Below the pieces are notes generated by a model, which saw nothing but the letters and a program-made list of their open reading frames with translations, made no database searches and had not been told where the DNA came from. From Hormiphora californensis (Eukaryota > Ctenophora > Tentaculata > Cydippida > Pleurobrachiidae): 64,000 nt of DNA. Shown piece by piece: positions 1 to 12,967 of this stretch. The stretch covers positions 998,577-1,062,576 of the forward strand of contig CM035360.1 of NCBI GenBank assembly GCA_020137815.1, in the 5' to 3' direction. The number at the start of each line of letters is the position of its first letter. The first letter of the stretch is position 1. The translations under genes were made by a program, and so were the position numbers.

Positions 1-1189
1 TACTTCACTCTATGTTCTTCTCTCTTTACTTTTCTAGCTATCTTTTTATCTCTCTTTTTCTCCCTCCTCTCCCTTTTTCTCCCTCTATTTTCCAGATGTT
101 CCCTAAAATACTATGCACTTTTCCCCTCCCAAAATGGATGCCTAATTTTCCCAACTATTCATGTACTTAGTCCGTAGCTATTTTTTCTTCGATCCACGAT
201 ACCGAATATTCTCTCTCTTTCTCCCATTTCTCTCTCTGATCCTCCATGTTTCTCTCGTTTTCTAGAATTGGTCAATACAGTAGCTGCTCCAACGGGACTG
301 GACGAGTTAAAATGGTGCATATTTTATTCTGGATGTGCACCATTTTACTTGGCCGTGACGTCACTTCCTGACACACTCGCATCACTGAGTTAATCAAGAG
401 ATGGAGAGGAGGGGCAGGAATCAGCAGACAGGGAAGGTATTGGCTTGAGGGAGAGGACAGTAGTATAGACAGGGGCCGGGACACCGGCTTGAGGAAGTGG
501 AGAGCTGTAGATAGTTGCCGAATGCCAGGACACTAGCTTGAAGGCAGCTTCAGTAGACAGAGCCGGGGGACAGTAGACAGTGGGGACATGGTGTCTGAAG
601 GTGGGGTTATTGGGAGAGGGTGGTGATATTGAATGTGACAAAATGTGTGTGATAGTAGGAAGTTTTGACCTCATCGTATTTTGTGGAATGGAATGTAAGT
701 GTGGATCTTCTGAAAGGAGGGAGGGTGGTGACTATCTCCTATATGTGGACACACGTGATCCTGGATACTACGATCCGGATATTGTGTTTTGGGAGATATA
801 ATCACAAAGTTTACATCATCAACAAAGTGGATAAGTTCCGTAAATGACAAGAGTCGTGTGATGTAACCACACTTGGGTAACATGGAAAGTTGGTGTTTTG
901 GGTGATACGGGTTTTCTTGTAGATGATATCATGTGGTGATATAGAAAGTGGATTAGGGGCCTGCTAGCGTTTAAATGCTTTTAAGTTTTAAATGGCCATT
1001 ACCAATCACATCCAGTTCATGATGTGTGGGGGAGTGATCATTTGATGGATCTCTGTATGATATATCTCTGCAAAATGTGGTGGCTTCTCTCTCTTCCTGG
1101 GAAGAAAGGAACACCAGCGGTCATGTTCTGCTTGTGGGGGCAATATATGTTGTGGAATGTTGAAATGAGTAGCTCCTTTTTAGTCGCAA

Positions 1190-1191
<2 letters not shown>

Positions 1192-1265
<74 letters not shown>
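1192..1265. repeat. (CT)n microsatellite
   Basis: A near-perfect dinucleotide run of about 70 bp. Long Leu-Ser or Arg-Glu frames over it are artefacts. Confidence 0.95.
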
Positions 1266-1267
<2 letters not shown>

Positions 1268-1529
1268 ACTCTCCCCGCTGGGGAGGGGACGCTATAATAC
1301 ACGCAAACCGTGATGATGCGTGCTAAAACTCATCACCATCTTTTCTTTTCATCTTTTCATCTCATCGATCTCTCTATCTTTTTCTATCTCTCTCTCTCCC
1401 TCTATATATTCTGTTTACATCTCGAGAGAGATCTCTATCCCTGTCTTTATTTTTCTATCGAACCTGCAGTCTATGATAATGATGGGATTCAAAGTAACTT
1501 CAGGGACAGGGCCATCTGGGATCTTCAAC

Positions 1530-1563
1530 TCTCTCTCTGTCTCTCTGTCTCTCTGTCTCTCTG

Positions 1564-1661
<98 letters not shown>

Positions 1662-1698
1662 TCTCTCTATCCCTCTCTCTCTTTCTCTCTCTTTCTCA
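1530..1698. repeat. (CT)n microsatellite with CTGT interruptions
   Basis: A dinucleotide run of about 170 bp. It begins with several CTGTCT interruptions and ends with CCCT and TTTCT variants. Confidence 0.95.
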
Positions 1699-2143
1699 GC
1701 GCCACATGAGATACAACTCTCTTTAGCTACAGAACTGATCAGGCCACCCTATATTACATTGAGTCGCCTGAAAGTATGAACAATTCAGATGTTACAGCTC
1801 TCATGTGCATGTGACGTCAAATGAAAAATATTGATTCTCAAACATTCACAGACAATATAGCGTCATCTATAGATCTTCCAATACTACGAAAAGTCGTGGC
1901 TATTCGGTGTTTTAACTTGAATAAAAAGTAGTTTTAGGTTCTAAAGAAACGTTCCTGATTTAATCCGTTATCAAATAACCGGCTGCATGACCCCGTATAT
2001 ATTGTATCCCTTTCTAATCGTACTGATCAAAGCAACACATCTGATTGTTACACATTAACGATTCTAAAACCTCCCCTTCTTCCGATCCTAAATCCTAAAC
2101 CACCCTTCTTCTCCATCATCTAACATCCCCTTGCCCTCCTCAG

Positions 2144-5100
2144 GATTACGCCGAGATAGATGATGAGAGTTCTGGTTCAACTAGAATTAGTATCGGACCT
2201 CCCCCCTCCATTCCTGCCCCGTTCCCTCCGGCCCATCACCGGTTACTAGAGGCCAGGAGGAGCAGGAGCGTGACTAACAGTCCTGTTCTGTCTGCTGCTG
2301 CTGGTGGGGGACGCAGACATTCAACACCCCATAGGTAGGAGATTCTGTTTGAATTGAAATATCCCCCTGTTGTCGTGAAAATTGAAATGTCTGTAATTCG
2401 ACTGGTGTTATGTCTTTCTGTCACTTTTACCGTCTAAATGTCTACCTATCACGACTGTTGAGCTTTTTTTGTTCATTACAGCGTCTAAATTTTCTCCTGG
2501 GAGCACCTATCACAAAGACTACATGATTTTTATAAGACAGAGCACTGTAATCGTCCTGCTACTTTTTTAACACTCTCCGTAATTTTCCAATTCAATGTGG
2601 CATGCAATTATATTCCTAGCGATGACTTCATCTGCAGGACTCAATACCGCGATCCAATACTGCACAATGTTTATGTATTTCAAGTACCCTAGGTTTTATT
2701 CCCCAATCCCCAACCAATACCCAGTACCCAGTAGCCCCATTTGACTAACAACCAAACCTCCCTTCAGGCCGGATCTCCTCTCACCAACCACCACAACCCG
2801 CCACCAATCACCTGATAACGAAGAGGAAGATGATTACCATGATTACACAGACATCCCCGATCACCCTCCCCCCGCTCCAGGCAGTTATGCGAGTAGTGGT
2901 TACCATAGTTACGGTAGTGACCATGGTAACCCGCTACGGGATTACAGCCCTTTCGTCAGGTATTACATTAGAGTAATTTTATACTAGCTAGATGTGTGTC
3001 ATTAGATACTAAGGGTTTGAGGGAGTATTGCAGTAGTATTTGGAGGGGAAATGTTGGAGTTAGGTCAACAGGAATATACCTCCATTTTTATCAAGTAGCG
3101 GGAAACGAGAGTTAGAAGACTTTGTTTACGTTCCTTTTCTCATCAACCCGCTAAAACCATCTCTCCTTCCTCAACCCCCTCTCTCTCTCTCGTTGGAACA
3201 TAACATCTCCCTCTTCCTCTCTCACCTCGTCCCGAAGGGTTAGAACATAACAAATCTCTCCCTCAGTACCGGAAGTTTGTCCAGTATGGACCCTGCGAGG
3301 AGAGCTCCTCAGCCGCCCCCAATCAGCTCCTGTCCACCATCACAGCAACAGGTGAGAGGTGTTGTCATGACTTCACAGGCCAAACAGACAAACAAACAGA
3401 GATACCGATATACGCGTTTTCAGGTTTTTATTTTGTATATTTTGTATACAACTTCTTACTCTATAAACGTATTTTAAACAGCAATGGTTAAAAATGGTGG
3501 GCGATGGGTCAGGGGGTCTGGAGCATTTTAAAGTGATATTATATATAGGGGGATATAGGGTCTGGTCCTGATACAGATACTATTTCCATGTCAGTGTCTG
3601 AAAATGTGTGTGTGTGTAACCGAATAATGGGCATCTAGTGGGAATATCATGTTACCAAGTTCTAAAATTAAAGCTGACCTCTCCAGTGTTCTACGGTGGC
3701 TGATTCACGCCAACTTTTTTCTCGATGAAAAAATATCAAAGAAAAATTACGAAGAAAAATTTCAATGAAAAAAACACACACAAACTTTTTTGGCGTGAAT
3801 CAGCCACCAACCATGGCTGATCTCCGCCAACGTTTCACAAAAAAACATTGGCGTGAATCAGCCACCCCATGGCTGATCCACGCCAAGTGCGCGCGCGTGC
3901 GCACTGCTTACAACGCATGCTTTCATCATTACAATGTCCGCGCGCTCTTGTTACCCACGTGCTATACCGCCAAAAGTTCTACACTCACGTTTTTCCACCA
4001 TACCAAACTCTGATATGAGATATCTGGGGACTGGGCCGGGTGTTGATATCTCATCTCAGTTGTACATTAGACATTAAAACAGTTAATTATTCGGCAGTTG
4101 AGGTAAATAAAATTTTCCTATTACACTGAAAGAGTAAGACTGTACTGTCCAAATATTTGTCCAATCCTGGCACGGAACATCGAAGCATCATGGTGGCAGG
4201 TACTTCTCGATCAAGTTCAACGGGAATTGCCTCTCCGTCCTTTTCCTCGGTTTCGGTAAAAGAACCAAGGAACATATCGTGCATGATGTTCCACTGGACA
4301 GGAGCCACATATTTGGAGGATCTCGCTGCCTGTAGGAGAGGGTGAGGGTTAGTTGATGTGTGTGGTGGTATCTATCAGATATAAAATCAAATATAAGATC
4401 TATCAGATATAAAATCATCAGCACCTAAGGCACCTAATATTTTCTTACCTGAGTCCTGATGATCAGCACTGGAATCAGTCACAACTAGAATGTTCCGGCT
4501 ATAAATGGGAGAGAGCGAAGCGAACTTGATAACATCCCTCTGAAAGGAACAGAATATTACTTATATACTTGTGTATAAAACCAGTTGTGAATAGATCTGG
4601 ATGGAGCCACGTACGTCGTACCTTGAGGGGATGGCCTGTGCTGGTGCTGTCACATGATCATAGTTTATCCAGAGGAATCTTGTTTCTGTTGCTATAGTCG
4701 GCTGTCTTGCCACTATGGAGAGGGAAAGATTGATTGAAATAGTGATCAGAGAAAGATAAAAATAGAGTGGATTGTACAAAAAATGGGCAGGTAAGTAGAC
4801 CTTTGACCCTAATATAGGGCTGTTATATTCCCACTAACTCATGACTGATGATGTTAGCACGGTAAAGGATATAAATCCATAGAGCCAAGCACTTTTGGGG
4901 TCTGGTCAACTGTAACTAGCTCTTCTGGGGTCCTGTCAGCTCTATGATCAGCTCAGTGTTCTGTAAATAGGAGGGGGGTTAGTCGGTGTCGTCACCATAC
5001 TACTACTACTACGAGTGCCTGGACTATAATCTCAAGTGATATCGCTGCAGCACTAGGAGAGCAGCCCCCCAATCCCCACGAAGAAACATGAAGTTACATC

Positions 5101-8100
5101 GGTGACCTGTCATCTGACACGAATCACTCGAAGGTGGCTCAAGGGTTGGAGGTGCGTCTCACCATTGCAACCAACTTACATCATTCAGCTGGGTATAAAT
5201 CAGATCCACACTCTCCACATAACATGGCTCACAAAGAGGAAGGTAGGTTCCTCCACCACACGCACGCTCAGGACAGGGATGGCCAGGATATCAGGATATG
5301 ACTTCAGCAATTAGTAATATGTGTTAATCTGTAATCAATGGACTCATGCCTGGAAAGGTAACCGAGTTTAGTGATTTAAAAATGGAATTGGTAAATTATG
5401 TAACAGTAGCTTAGGAGTTGCTAAATGGACCTAATTTTCAATTCAACAGTGTACTGCAGTCTTACAATGATAAGTACACAGATACAGTATTAATACACTG
5501 TACACTGTACAGTGTACACTGTAAACTGTACAGTGTACAGTGTCACATTGCAGCGAACATTAGGCAAGTACTGCTACAGTATACTGGAATATTAGCATAT
5601 GCTATTATTACTCCTTGAGACCCACCTCAAAATATAGTAGTAGAGACAGTCCGATAGTATGCAGTTCATATCTGTTGCTTTGTACTTCAGCAATTAGTAA
5701 TATGTGTTAATGATCTGTAATCAATGGACTCATGCCTGGAAAGGTAACCGAGTTTAGTGAATTCAAAAGGGAATTGGTAAATTATGTACTCTTAAACTTT
5801 AACAGTAGGAGTTGCTAAGTGAACCTAATTTTCAATTCAACAGTGTACCGCAGTCTTACAATGATAAGTACACAGATACAGTATTAATATACTGTACACT
5901 GTACATTGTACAGTGTCACATTGCAGCACACATTAGGTAAGTACTGCTACAGTATACTGGAATATTAGCACATGCACATGCACAGTCACCAAGAAGAGGA
6001 AGAAGAACCTGCTACATGGAAAATGAGACGGTATCATCATAATGCCCCTATTTGTGACACAAATTTTGTGCCGGGTTGTAATTCTGGGCAATTTCTCATT
6101 TGCCGCATACGGCGTCTAGACGGCGTCGCACCGCCGTCTGGACGGTGTCTAGACGGTATACCGTCTAGACGGGTTTTGATAAAATCAGCTAAAAACGGTA
6201 CCAAAATTGCTTGAAACGGGTTATAGACGGTATCAGACGGTCTCTAGACGGGTTATAGACGGTATCAGACGGTGTTGCGACGGTATCAGACGGTCTCTAG
6301 ACGGTCTCTAGACGGTATCGTCCCGGTGTCTAGACGGTGTCTGGACGGTCTCTAGACGGTATCCGTCCAAAGTTGAGACGGCACGTCTGAAAATTGTACC
6401 AGTCGTTGAGACGGACTTTTAGAACTCCGTCTGTATTTCAGACGGAGTTTTAAAAGTACGCCTCAACGCAGTCTAAAGGAAAATCGATGAAAGTACCGTC
6501 TAGACAACGTCTCAACTGAAACCGGTCAACATACCGTCTAGACAACGTCTAAACAGAATCTCGCGATTCAGTTTCAAATACCGTCTAGACAACTTCTCCA
6601 GCAATTTCGATACGAATACCGTCTAGACAACGTTTAGACAACGTCTCAAATAACGATGTCTAGACTCGACCGTTTTTGAAGATCATTCTGGATTACCCAT
6701 GCCAGTTGGAATTATTGGCCACATTGATGCCTGAGTGAGATCGAGGTCGCGCAGCGACCGAGGTCGATCTCACATCTAGGCCTCCGGCGCGTTATTGATT
6801 TTAGAGCAAACTTTTTCAAAGACCTGGCTGCAAGGAACTACTGAACCGATTTGCATCTCGTTTGTTGCTCCTGGCAGACAATTGTCTCTAGTTTAACGGA
6901 AAATACCCGCGAGTATCAGCATTTGAGGAATAGTGGGTCAAAATTGACGCTAAACATGAGCAATGCTTTAAAGACCTGGCTGCAAGCTCCTACTCGGTCC
7001 TGGGACAATCTGCGGGTACTGGGGGAATCGTCATGGCCTTGTGAGTATGGGAAAATACCCGTGAGTTCTTGCTCTCAACGGGCCGGCATCCTATTATTCG
7101 CGGAGCGAGAATAGGATGCGATGGATCCAATTGGAATTAGTGGTAGATGTGTGCCTATTGAATGTACTACATGTGTTTAAAGGGCCTAAAACCCAAAATT
7201 TATTCATTTATTTTGTAGTCGTACCGCGATGCTCGGGGACGGGAAAGGGGTTTTGCCCAGTAAATCGGGGCCCCAGGCCAAATATCATGAATTTTCTATA
7301 TCGGAGAAAGGTTATCCTCCTCTGATTCGCTTAAGACGTTGTCTAGACGTTGTTTAGACGGTATTCGTATCGAAATTACTGGAGAAGTTGTCTAGACGGT
7401 ATTTGAAACTGAATCGCGAGATTCTGTTTAGACGTTGTCTAGACGGTATGTTGACCGGTTTCAGTTGAGACGTTGTCTAGACGGTACTTTCATCGATTTT
7501 CCTTTAGACTGCGTTGAGACGTACTTTTAAAACTCCGTCTGAAATACAGACGGAGTTCTAAAAGTCCGTCTCAACGTCTGGTACAATTTTCAGACGTGCC
7601 GTCTCAACTTTGGACGGATACCGTCTAGAGACCGTCCAGACACCGTCTAGACACCGGGACGGTACCGTCTAGAGACCGTCTATAACCCGTTTCCGGTTTC
7701 AAGCAATTTTGGTACCGTTTTTAGCTGATTTTATCAAAACCCGTCTAGACGGTATACCGTCTAGACACCGTCCAGACGGCGGTGCGACGCCGTCTAGACG
7801 CCGTATGCGGCAAATGAGAAATTGCCGTAATTCTGCACAATGAATTGATAAAAATCAGGTTTAACTGTCCTTGAGATTAAATTAAATTGATTAAAATACA
7901 TGCGTCAGATTGATTATCATATATCATTTCTGTCTGAAATAAGACGTGTTGTGTCGGAATCATAGAACTCGAACACCGGGGTCTCAGATAATAAACGCAC
8001 ACCACGATCGGCCACAGAGTGAACCTGCAAAGTGGGACCAGGGACAACACCGAAGTGTCGAGAGTACCCTCGTATCCATCACGGAACCCGGTATTGTCGG

Positions 8101-11100
8101 ATTGCTATTTCAATAATCTCAATTCATTCACGCCATCACACGAATAAACAATAAATATAAAATATCATAAAATTAAAAGTTCAGTCAACAAAATCGCACA
8201 TGGAGTGGGAGGAGGGGCTGTGAAGTTTTTTCTGGTACCCCTCAGAGAAACCAGGGTACTTCTCAGCAGGCAGAACCTGATCCTGGTCCTGATGAAGTTT
8301 ATTGTCTCTGGATACTTGTCATGGTGTTTACCAGAGGTGCGAGTAGCCAGCTTTTTAATGAGTCTCTCAGCTTCTGGTCCGGCACCTCCTGAGGTGGACA
8401 TAACAAACGGGGTGAATGCTCCTCTCTCTGCCTCTCTGATACACTGTTGGTAATAGCGTTTCTTTCTGCTTTCGTGGAGTCTGTACAGAGCTCTGGGTTC
8501 TTTATCTCTGTAGCTCGGAGCTGTTGGGTGGAATACTGCCACGTCTATGTGGGCTCCCTGTAATCTTCTCCATAAGCTAATAGCATATACGTCACTGCGA
8601 GCATCAGGTGCTGTATTGACACTCTTGGGGTAGTCACCTGGGTTAACCGGCTGTAACACTTTCTCGATTTCAACACCCTTGTATCCTGCATGGGTAATAA
8701 TATCTGCAAGGGTATCTCTTATCTCGTTGTGTCGCAGAATGGTATATCCTCCAGTGCTACAACTCAAGGCATGGTCTGCTCCGTTCTGTTTTCCACATAC
8801 ACATTCAGAGAACTGGCCGTTGATCTCAAAACCATACCTGAGGCACATAGCGTCCGTGAACTCTGATTTGGACAGCTCTCTGTTGAATACTTCCAGGGGC
8901 CGGGCAGATAGCCAGGACGAGGCTCCCGTTTCCATGTTCAGAGAAAGTGTTCTCGCCCATTAGAACTCGAACCGGTTTCGCGTCCAAACTCGAAAGAAAA
9001 AAATATAGATCAAGAAAGAAAACTGAGTTTTGCAGCGCAAACATTATTATTGAGTGCGCGCGCACTTGGCGTGGATCAGCCATGGGGTGGCTGATTCACG
9101 CCAATGTTTTTTTGTGAAACGTTGGCGGAGATCAGCCATGGCTGGTGGCTGATTCACGCCAAAAAAGTTTGTGTATTTTTTTTTCGTTGAAATTTTTCTT
9201 CATATTTTTTCTTTCAATATTTTTTCATCGAGAAAAAAGTTGGCGTGAATCAGCCACCGTAGTGTTCAACCCTTTGTAGTTATCACTTTTCAACCCACTA
9301 CATTCTTCAGCCCTCTCTCTAGTTCCAACCCATTCTCCATTCTATCCTCACTCAGTAGATCATCTCTCTCTACCGATAATCCCCTTCAGTAGATGATTAT
9401 CTTCCTACTGGCATAGTGCCTGAGCTTCAGACGGAAGACAACCTGTCATGACAGCTGATAATGGGTTGTCAACCCTAAACCCACTCTCACTCTCACTCCT
9501 AAATTCTCTCCCAATTCTCTCACTTTTCTCCCATTATTTTCTAGAGCTGTCTTGCGGTCAGACACTGTGACGTGTAACAATACTTCTCCCCCAACACATG
9601 TGTGTGTAACGACATGTCTTTATACGTACCCCGTGTAGTAGACAATAGGGTAATTAGGTCGTGTTAATTAGGTGGGAGATGTGAATAGTGACTAATTGAA
9701 CAGGGTGTGCGTGACAGATTGGGGGGTCTCGAATAATTGTATCGAACTGGTATAGAACCGCTAAATGAAATGACTCAAACTAAAACCATCAAGATAAATA
9801 ACTAACACCCCATCCCCCTCAGACGATTGAAATAGATATCTGGGGTCTGGGTAACGACGACAAAGTGCTAATCAGAGACCACTGTGGCCAGATATCTAGT
9901 GTCCTACTCCGAACTACCACAGAGGCGCTGATTAGGTTTAAAACTGTGACCGACCATAGACAGGTTGAGGAGTATATTCCAGCGTGTGCGGTGAGTTGAA
10001 TTATCTTTTCGCTAGCTTCACTGGGTATTGGTATGGTTCGATTGTACCTCGAATTGCGCCCCGAAGAGGCCTGGCTCAAGTGGTTAACAGTTAACTCTCA
10101 GCAACAGAAATACACATTATATATCTGAGATTCACTGCACGATGCTTTTATCTAGTTTCATGCCTTTATCTTATCTACTCACTGCTACCTGTCGGAACTT
10201 TCTCTCTTATTCAATTTCATCTGTTTACTTTATGTAAGGCTTCTAAGAGCCTCCTATCTGTATATTCACAGCACCAAAACATGGCAAATTGCCACAATTT
10301 TATGTGACAACAAACTGTCAGGGTTTCTGTCAGTTAGCCTGTCATAATATACCTTTCTTTATGATACAGGGTGTTCATATGGGATCTTTACAAGCGTTGG
10401 GCTTCACCCAGAAAAAAATTGACAAGATTAGGTCATGAAACTTCATACTTGGACTATTCTATACCCTCATTCAAGGTTCCTGGGGGTTTTGGAGCTCTGG
10501 CACCCCTGGAAGTGTGTTTTTGGCATCAAAACTACCAGAAGGAATTTTCTGCTGGTGCTGAGACTTTGCTAAAATGTTTTTTGGGTATTTTCTATGTCAA
10601 TCCCAAAGTTTCATGGAGATTGGATGTCTTTTTCGGACTCAAAATTTCGTAAAAAGTTGCTGGAAAGACTCAATTTTTGCCGTTTTTGAGCCGTTTTCGA
10701 GCCTTTCCAGCCACTTTTATCGAAATTTTGAGTCCGAAAAACACATCCAATCTCCATGAAACTTTGGGATTGACATAGAAAATACCCAAAAAGCATTTTA
10801 GCAAAGTCTCAGCACCAGCAGAAAATTTCTTCTGGTAGTTTTGATGCTGGGGTGATAGAGCTCCAAAACCACCAGGAAGCTTGAATGAGGGTATAGAATA
10901 GTCCAAGTATGAAGTTTCATGACCCAATCTTGTCAATTTTTTTCTGGGTGAAGCCCAACGCTTGTAAAGATCCCATATGAACACCCTGTACAATGATAGT
11001 GAATTTTTCAACGTCAACTACTTTCCACCCTTTCACAACCCTCCTCTTTCCCACTATAAGCTCTATAGGTTATTTCCAGAGTGCGGTGTGTCACACAACC

Positions 11101-12067
11101 TTTAACCCTACTCTTTTCTATCAGGCTACTGGTAGTGGAAGTATTGAGATAATCAAACACCTGACAGTGATCTGTGAGCAGTGTACAGATAACAACCTCC
11201 AGGCCCTTACCAGTGCTCACAGAAACAAACTGAAGGAAGTTGTGAAACGATTAGTGGAATCTGTTAAGGTGAATTGGAACAAGGTTTTTGATATATCTCT
11301 TCTCAGGCTGCTATCTAGCTGCTATCTCTCAAACAGTAAATGGCTGTTGCTATCGGCTGCTACAACTGTTGTTTTATCAGTTGATTGAATCTAACTGATT
11401 TCAAAAGTTATCAATTGGTCAGTCATGTTTCATTATCGTCATTCTTATGCATGCATGATGTCTCATATCATACACGTTCGTTCAGTGCGACAACATCATG
11501 ATCCTTTCATATCACATTAAATACAAGTTCAGTACACTTAAAAAACAACTGATGGTATCCACGCCCCTAATCAAGATATATATCTGAGTTCTAATACAGC
11601 CCCCTGTCTCTCTCACAGGTAGCGAAACTGCAGTATCCGGCCCTGGTCGCCCATAATGATATGGTAGCCAATAGGAACGAACTCATTTCATCAATACTAG
11701 AGGTAACTTGACTTTCTCAAACCCTTTTTTCCCTCACAATTGTTAAAAACAGGGATCGATATGTTCAAGTTAAAGTATGACATATTGTGATATGCCATAT
11801 GTATAGTTGGTTTTGTGCGTCAAACAGCAGTTAATCTACCTGTTAGACGGCTGTGTGCTGCGGGTAAACTGTGTGAATTTGTTTTGGCACGCATCGTTAA
11901 TCATCTGATCTAGCGTTGATTACTCATTACACACTCTCTCTGTCTCTCCCCTAGCCTCGCTTTCTCTACAGTCTACTCAGCCCCTAACTAACTAACGAAC
12001 TAACTAACCCTCTCAATTTTTCCAGGTAAAAACCTTTGTGGTCGGACTCCTTCACCCAGCCTCCTAA
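2144..12067 (+). CDS. 3' part of a tyrosine/proline-rich scaffold-like gene (seven exons)
   Basis: Seven exons follow each other with matching phases and GT/AG borders: 2144-2334, 2768-2959, 3267-3351, 9823-9990, 11125-11268, 11619-11702 and 12026-12067 (TAA). The first three encode a disordered, acidic, Tyr/Pro-rich segment. It includes YAEI, an SH2-ligand-like motif, a DDYHDYTDIPD stretch and several poly-Pro runs. The last four encode a mostly helical C-terminal domain of about 145 residues. A short stretch there, LQYP followed by DM, R and EL, recalls the C-terminal four-helix domain of Cas-family scaffolds (BCAR1/NEDD9). That match is short and from memory, so the family is an inference. 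The N-terminal exons lie outside the window or were not recognised. The 6.5-kb intron 3352-9822 hosts a 5.57-kb transposon. Alternatives include another FAT-like helical-bundle protein. Confidence 0.7.
4087..4700 (-). pseudogene. Spliced-looking coding fragments of unknown identity
   Basis: On the minus strand three exon-like pieces with plausible splice borders lie in a row: roughly 4700-4608, 4549-4451 and 4331-4087, the last ending in a stop. The frame change needed between the second and third suggests decay or an indel. No domain was recognised. They lie inside the 5.57-kb TIR element, so they may be its own degraded gene or captured host sequence. Confidence 0.25.
5303..5975. repeat. 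Tandem duplication of a roughly 290-bp segment
   Basis: The segment starting near 5303 (CAGCAATTAGTAATATGTGT) recurs near 5688 with a few indels. Each copy carries a run of TACACTGTAC/GTACAGTGTA palindromes. Both copies are inside the 5.57-kb TIR element. No coding function is apparent. Confidence 0.8.
6087..7826. mobile_element. Foldback (long-TIR) element with 9-bp target duplication
   Basis: Arms of about 600 and 500 bp built of CCGTCTAGACGG-type palindromes form an inverted repeat. The outer ends are GGCAATTTCTCATTTGCCGC and its complement. Both are flanked by GTAATTCTG (6078-6086 and 7827-7835). A 9-bp duplication with long TIRs fits a non-autonomous Mutator-like or foldback element. 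The centre is occupied by another insertion (6715-7130) and by a degraded stretch near 7215-7290 that resembles the pogo-like repeat at 41955. No transposase is present. Confidence 0.85.
6715..7130. mobile_element. Nested short element, TTGG...CCAA family (copy 1)
   Basis: A 416-bp insertion with imperfect TTGG...CCAA ends is flanked by TTGGAATTA (6706-6714 and 7131-7139), a 9-bp duplication. A longer relative lies at 20407-20946 with its own, different 9-bp duplication, so both ends are defined independently. It is nested in the foldback element at 6087-7826. It is non-coding. Confidence 0.85.
8165..8963 (-). pseudogene. C-terminal fragment of a retroelement polyprotein
   Basis: The open stretch runs from a TAA just above 8960 to the stop at 8165, with an ATG at 8935. 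It matches my recollection of a C-terminal region seen in retroelement proteins of marine invertebrates. The features are GASSWL near the start, an FxDAxCLRYG stretch, a CxCG...HALSC knuckle with GG and RHNEIRD, an HIDVAVF strand and a basic tail. The reverse transcriptase core that should precede it is absent, so this is 5'-truncated. It lies just inside the right TIR of the 5.57-kb element. Family assignment is from motif memory; the class of retroelement is uncertain. Confidence 0.5.
10367..10988. mobile_element. Near-perfect foldback MITE with TA target duplication
   Basis: A 622-bp palindrome starts CAGGGTGTTCATATGGGATC and ends with its complement, flanked by TA on each side. The arms are about 300 bp and almost identical, with a short spacer near 10680. 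The TA duplication suits a Tc1/mariner-type non-autonomous element. It lies in the intron between exons 9823-9990 and 11125-11268. Confidence 0.85.
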
Positions 12068-12436
12068 CCAGCACAGAGAGCAAGAAAGAAATAGTTTTAT
12101 CGTTTAGGAAAAAGACGCCATTGCATGTTTTAATAGAGAGAAAGAGAGAAAGACTGTTTTATCAAGAATCTGTTTTATTATTTTGGGTCGATTCTAAGAG
12201 AGAGAGAGAGTGAGAGAGAGTGAGAGAGAGAGAGAAAGAGATTGGTATCGATCCAGCTCGCTTTCCTGATGCGTGTTTTGATGTGTGTATATCTTATTGT
12301 GTTTGAAAAGCTCCGTTTTATTCTTGTCACCCGTTAATTTGTTGTAATTTACTGTGTCCCTATCATGGCATTGTTTGAGGGAGAAAGAAGGATCGGTTAC
12401 TCACCAATGACAGGCCGACCAAACAGCCACTAAACA

Positions 12437-12442
12437 AATAAA
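12437..12442 (+). promoter_or_regulatory. Candidate polyadenylation signal AATAAA
   Basis: A canonical hexamer lies about 370 bp after the TAA of the gene ending at 12067. It is the first good candidate 3' end. Transcript evidence is not available. Confidence 0.45.
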
Positions 12443-12479
12443 GTATCGCTAGTTTTTAGAACTTGCTTATGGTGAAAGT

Positions 12480-12703
12480 ACCCCCGCGCGGCGCGGTGAG
12501 CTAACGCGCACTATCCTTGCCACCCGCACGTGTTACTGTTATCTCATTTCTTTCGACGTCCCTTTTATTTCCATTTCGTTTCATTGGGTGACGCGGACGT
12601 GTGTGGTGTCATTACCTGTCTGGCGGTGCAGGACCCGATCTGATCAAAATGGCGGTTCTGGAGCCGCAAGATAGGACATTATCCGGTCACTCGAGACTGG
12701 TAA
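12480..12703 (+). promoter_or_regulatory. CpG-rich segment with possible first coding exon
   Basis: A CpG-rich run from 12480 precedes CAAAATGGCGGTTCTGG, which resembles a YY1-type start context. The ATG near 12649 opens 17 codons that end at GTAACA, a possible donor. No second exon was found, so a working gene is not demonstrated. Confidence 0.25.
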
Positions 12704-12923
12704 CATGTGCCATGTCAAGGTGTGTGTCATGTCACACACTGTGTACTGTGTACATTGGCCTTGGCATGCATGTTCCGAGTGTGCTCCACTATGCAATGGA
12801 TATGGTCCTTGTGAGTGTATTATGTAGCTATACCACATATTGAGGGTCGGACTAGGCAAACCAGATGTGCAATTTCCACATCTCCACTATCCAAATCCGA
12901 TGGGAGCATATTTGGACCCTTTA

Positions 12924-12967
12924 TTTTTTTATCGGATTCGGACTTGAGTCCGAATCCGATAAAAAAA
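12924..12967. repeat. Perfect 21-bp-arm hairpin
   Basis: ATCGGATTCGGACT and its complement flank a TG loop, extended by T7 and A7 on the outer sides. On either strand this would form a stable stem followed by U-rich sequence. No gene is attached. Confidence 0.8.

Larger units (their letters stand above)
1..2143. other. Flank or intron upstream of the first recognised exon
   Basis: I see no convincing coding exon here. The stretch is pyrimidine-rich and carries two long (CT)n tracts. It may be an intron of the gene whose exons begin at 2144, because that first visible exon opens after a splice acceptor rather than with a start codon. Confidence 0.4.
3692..9261. mobile_element. 5.57-kb TIR DNA transposon, IS3EU-like by termini
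   Basis: Inverted repeats of about 220 bp bound this unit. It starts TACGGTGGCTGATTCACGCC and ends with the reverse complement, giving TAY...RTA termini. Both ends are flanked by the hexamer GTGTTC (3686-3691 and 9262-9267), a 6-bp target duplication. As I recall it, 6-bp duplications with TAY...RTA ends are described for the IS3EU superfamily; no intact transposase was recognised. The element sits in an intron of the scaffold-like gene. It contains a foldback element with a smaller element nested inside, a duplicated 290-bp segment, spliced-looking minus-strand fragments and a retroelement fragment. It may be a non-autonomous carrier of other sequences. Confidence 0.8.
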
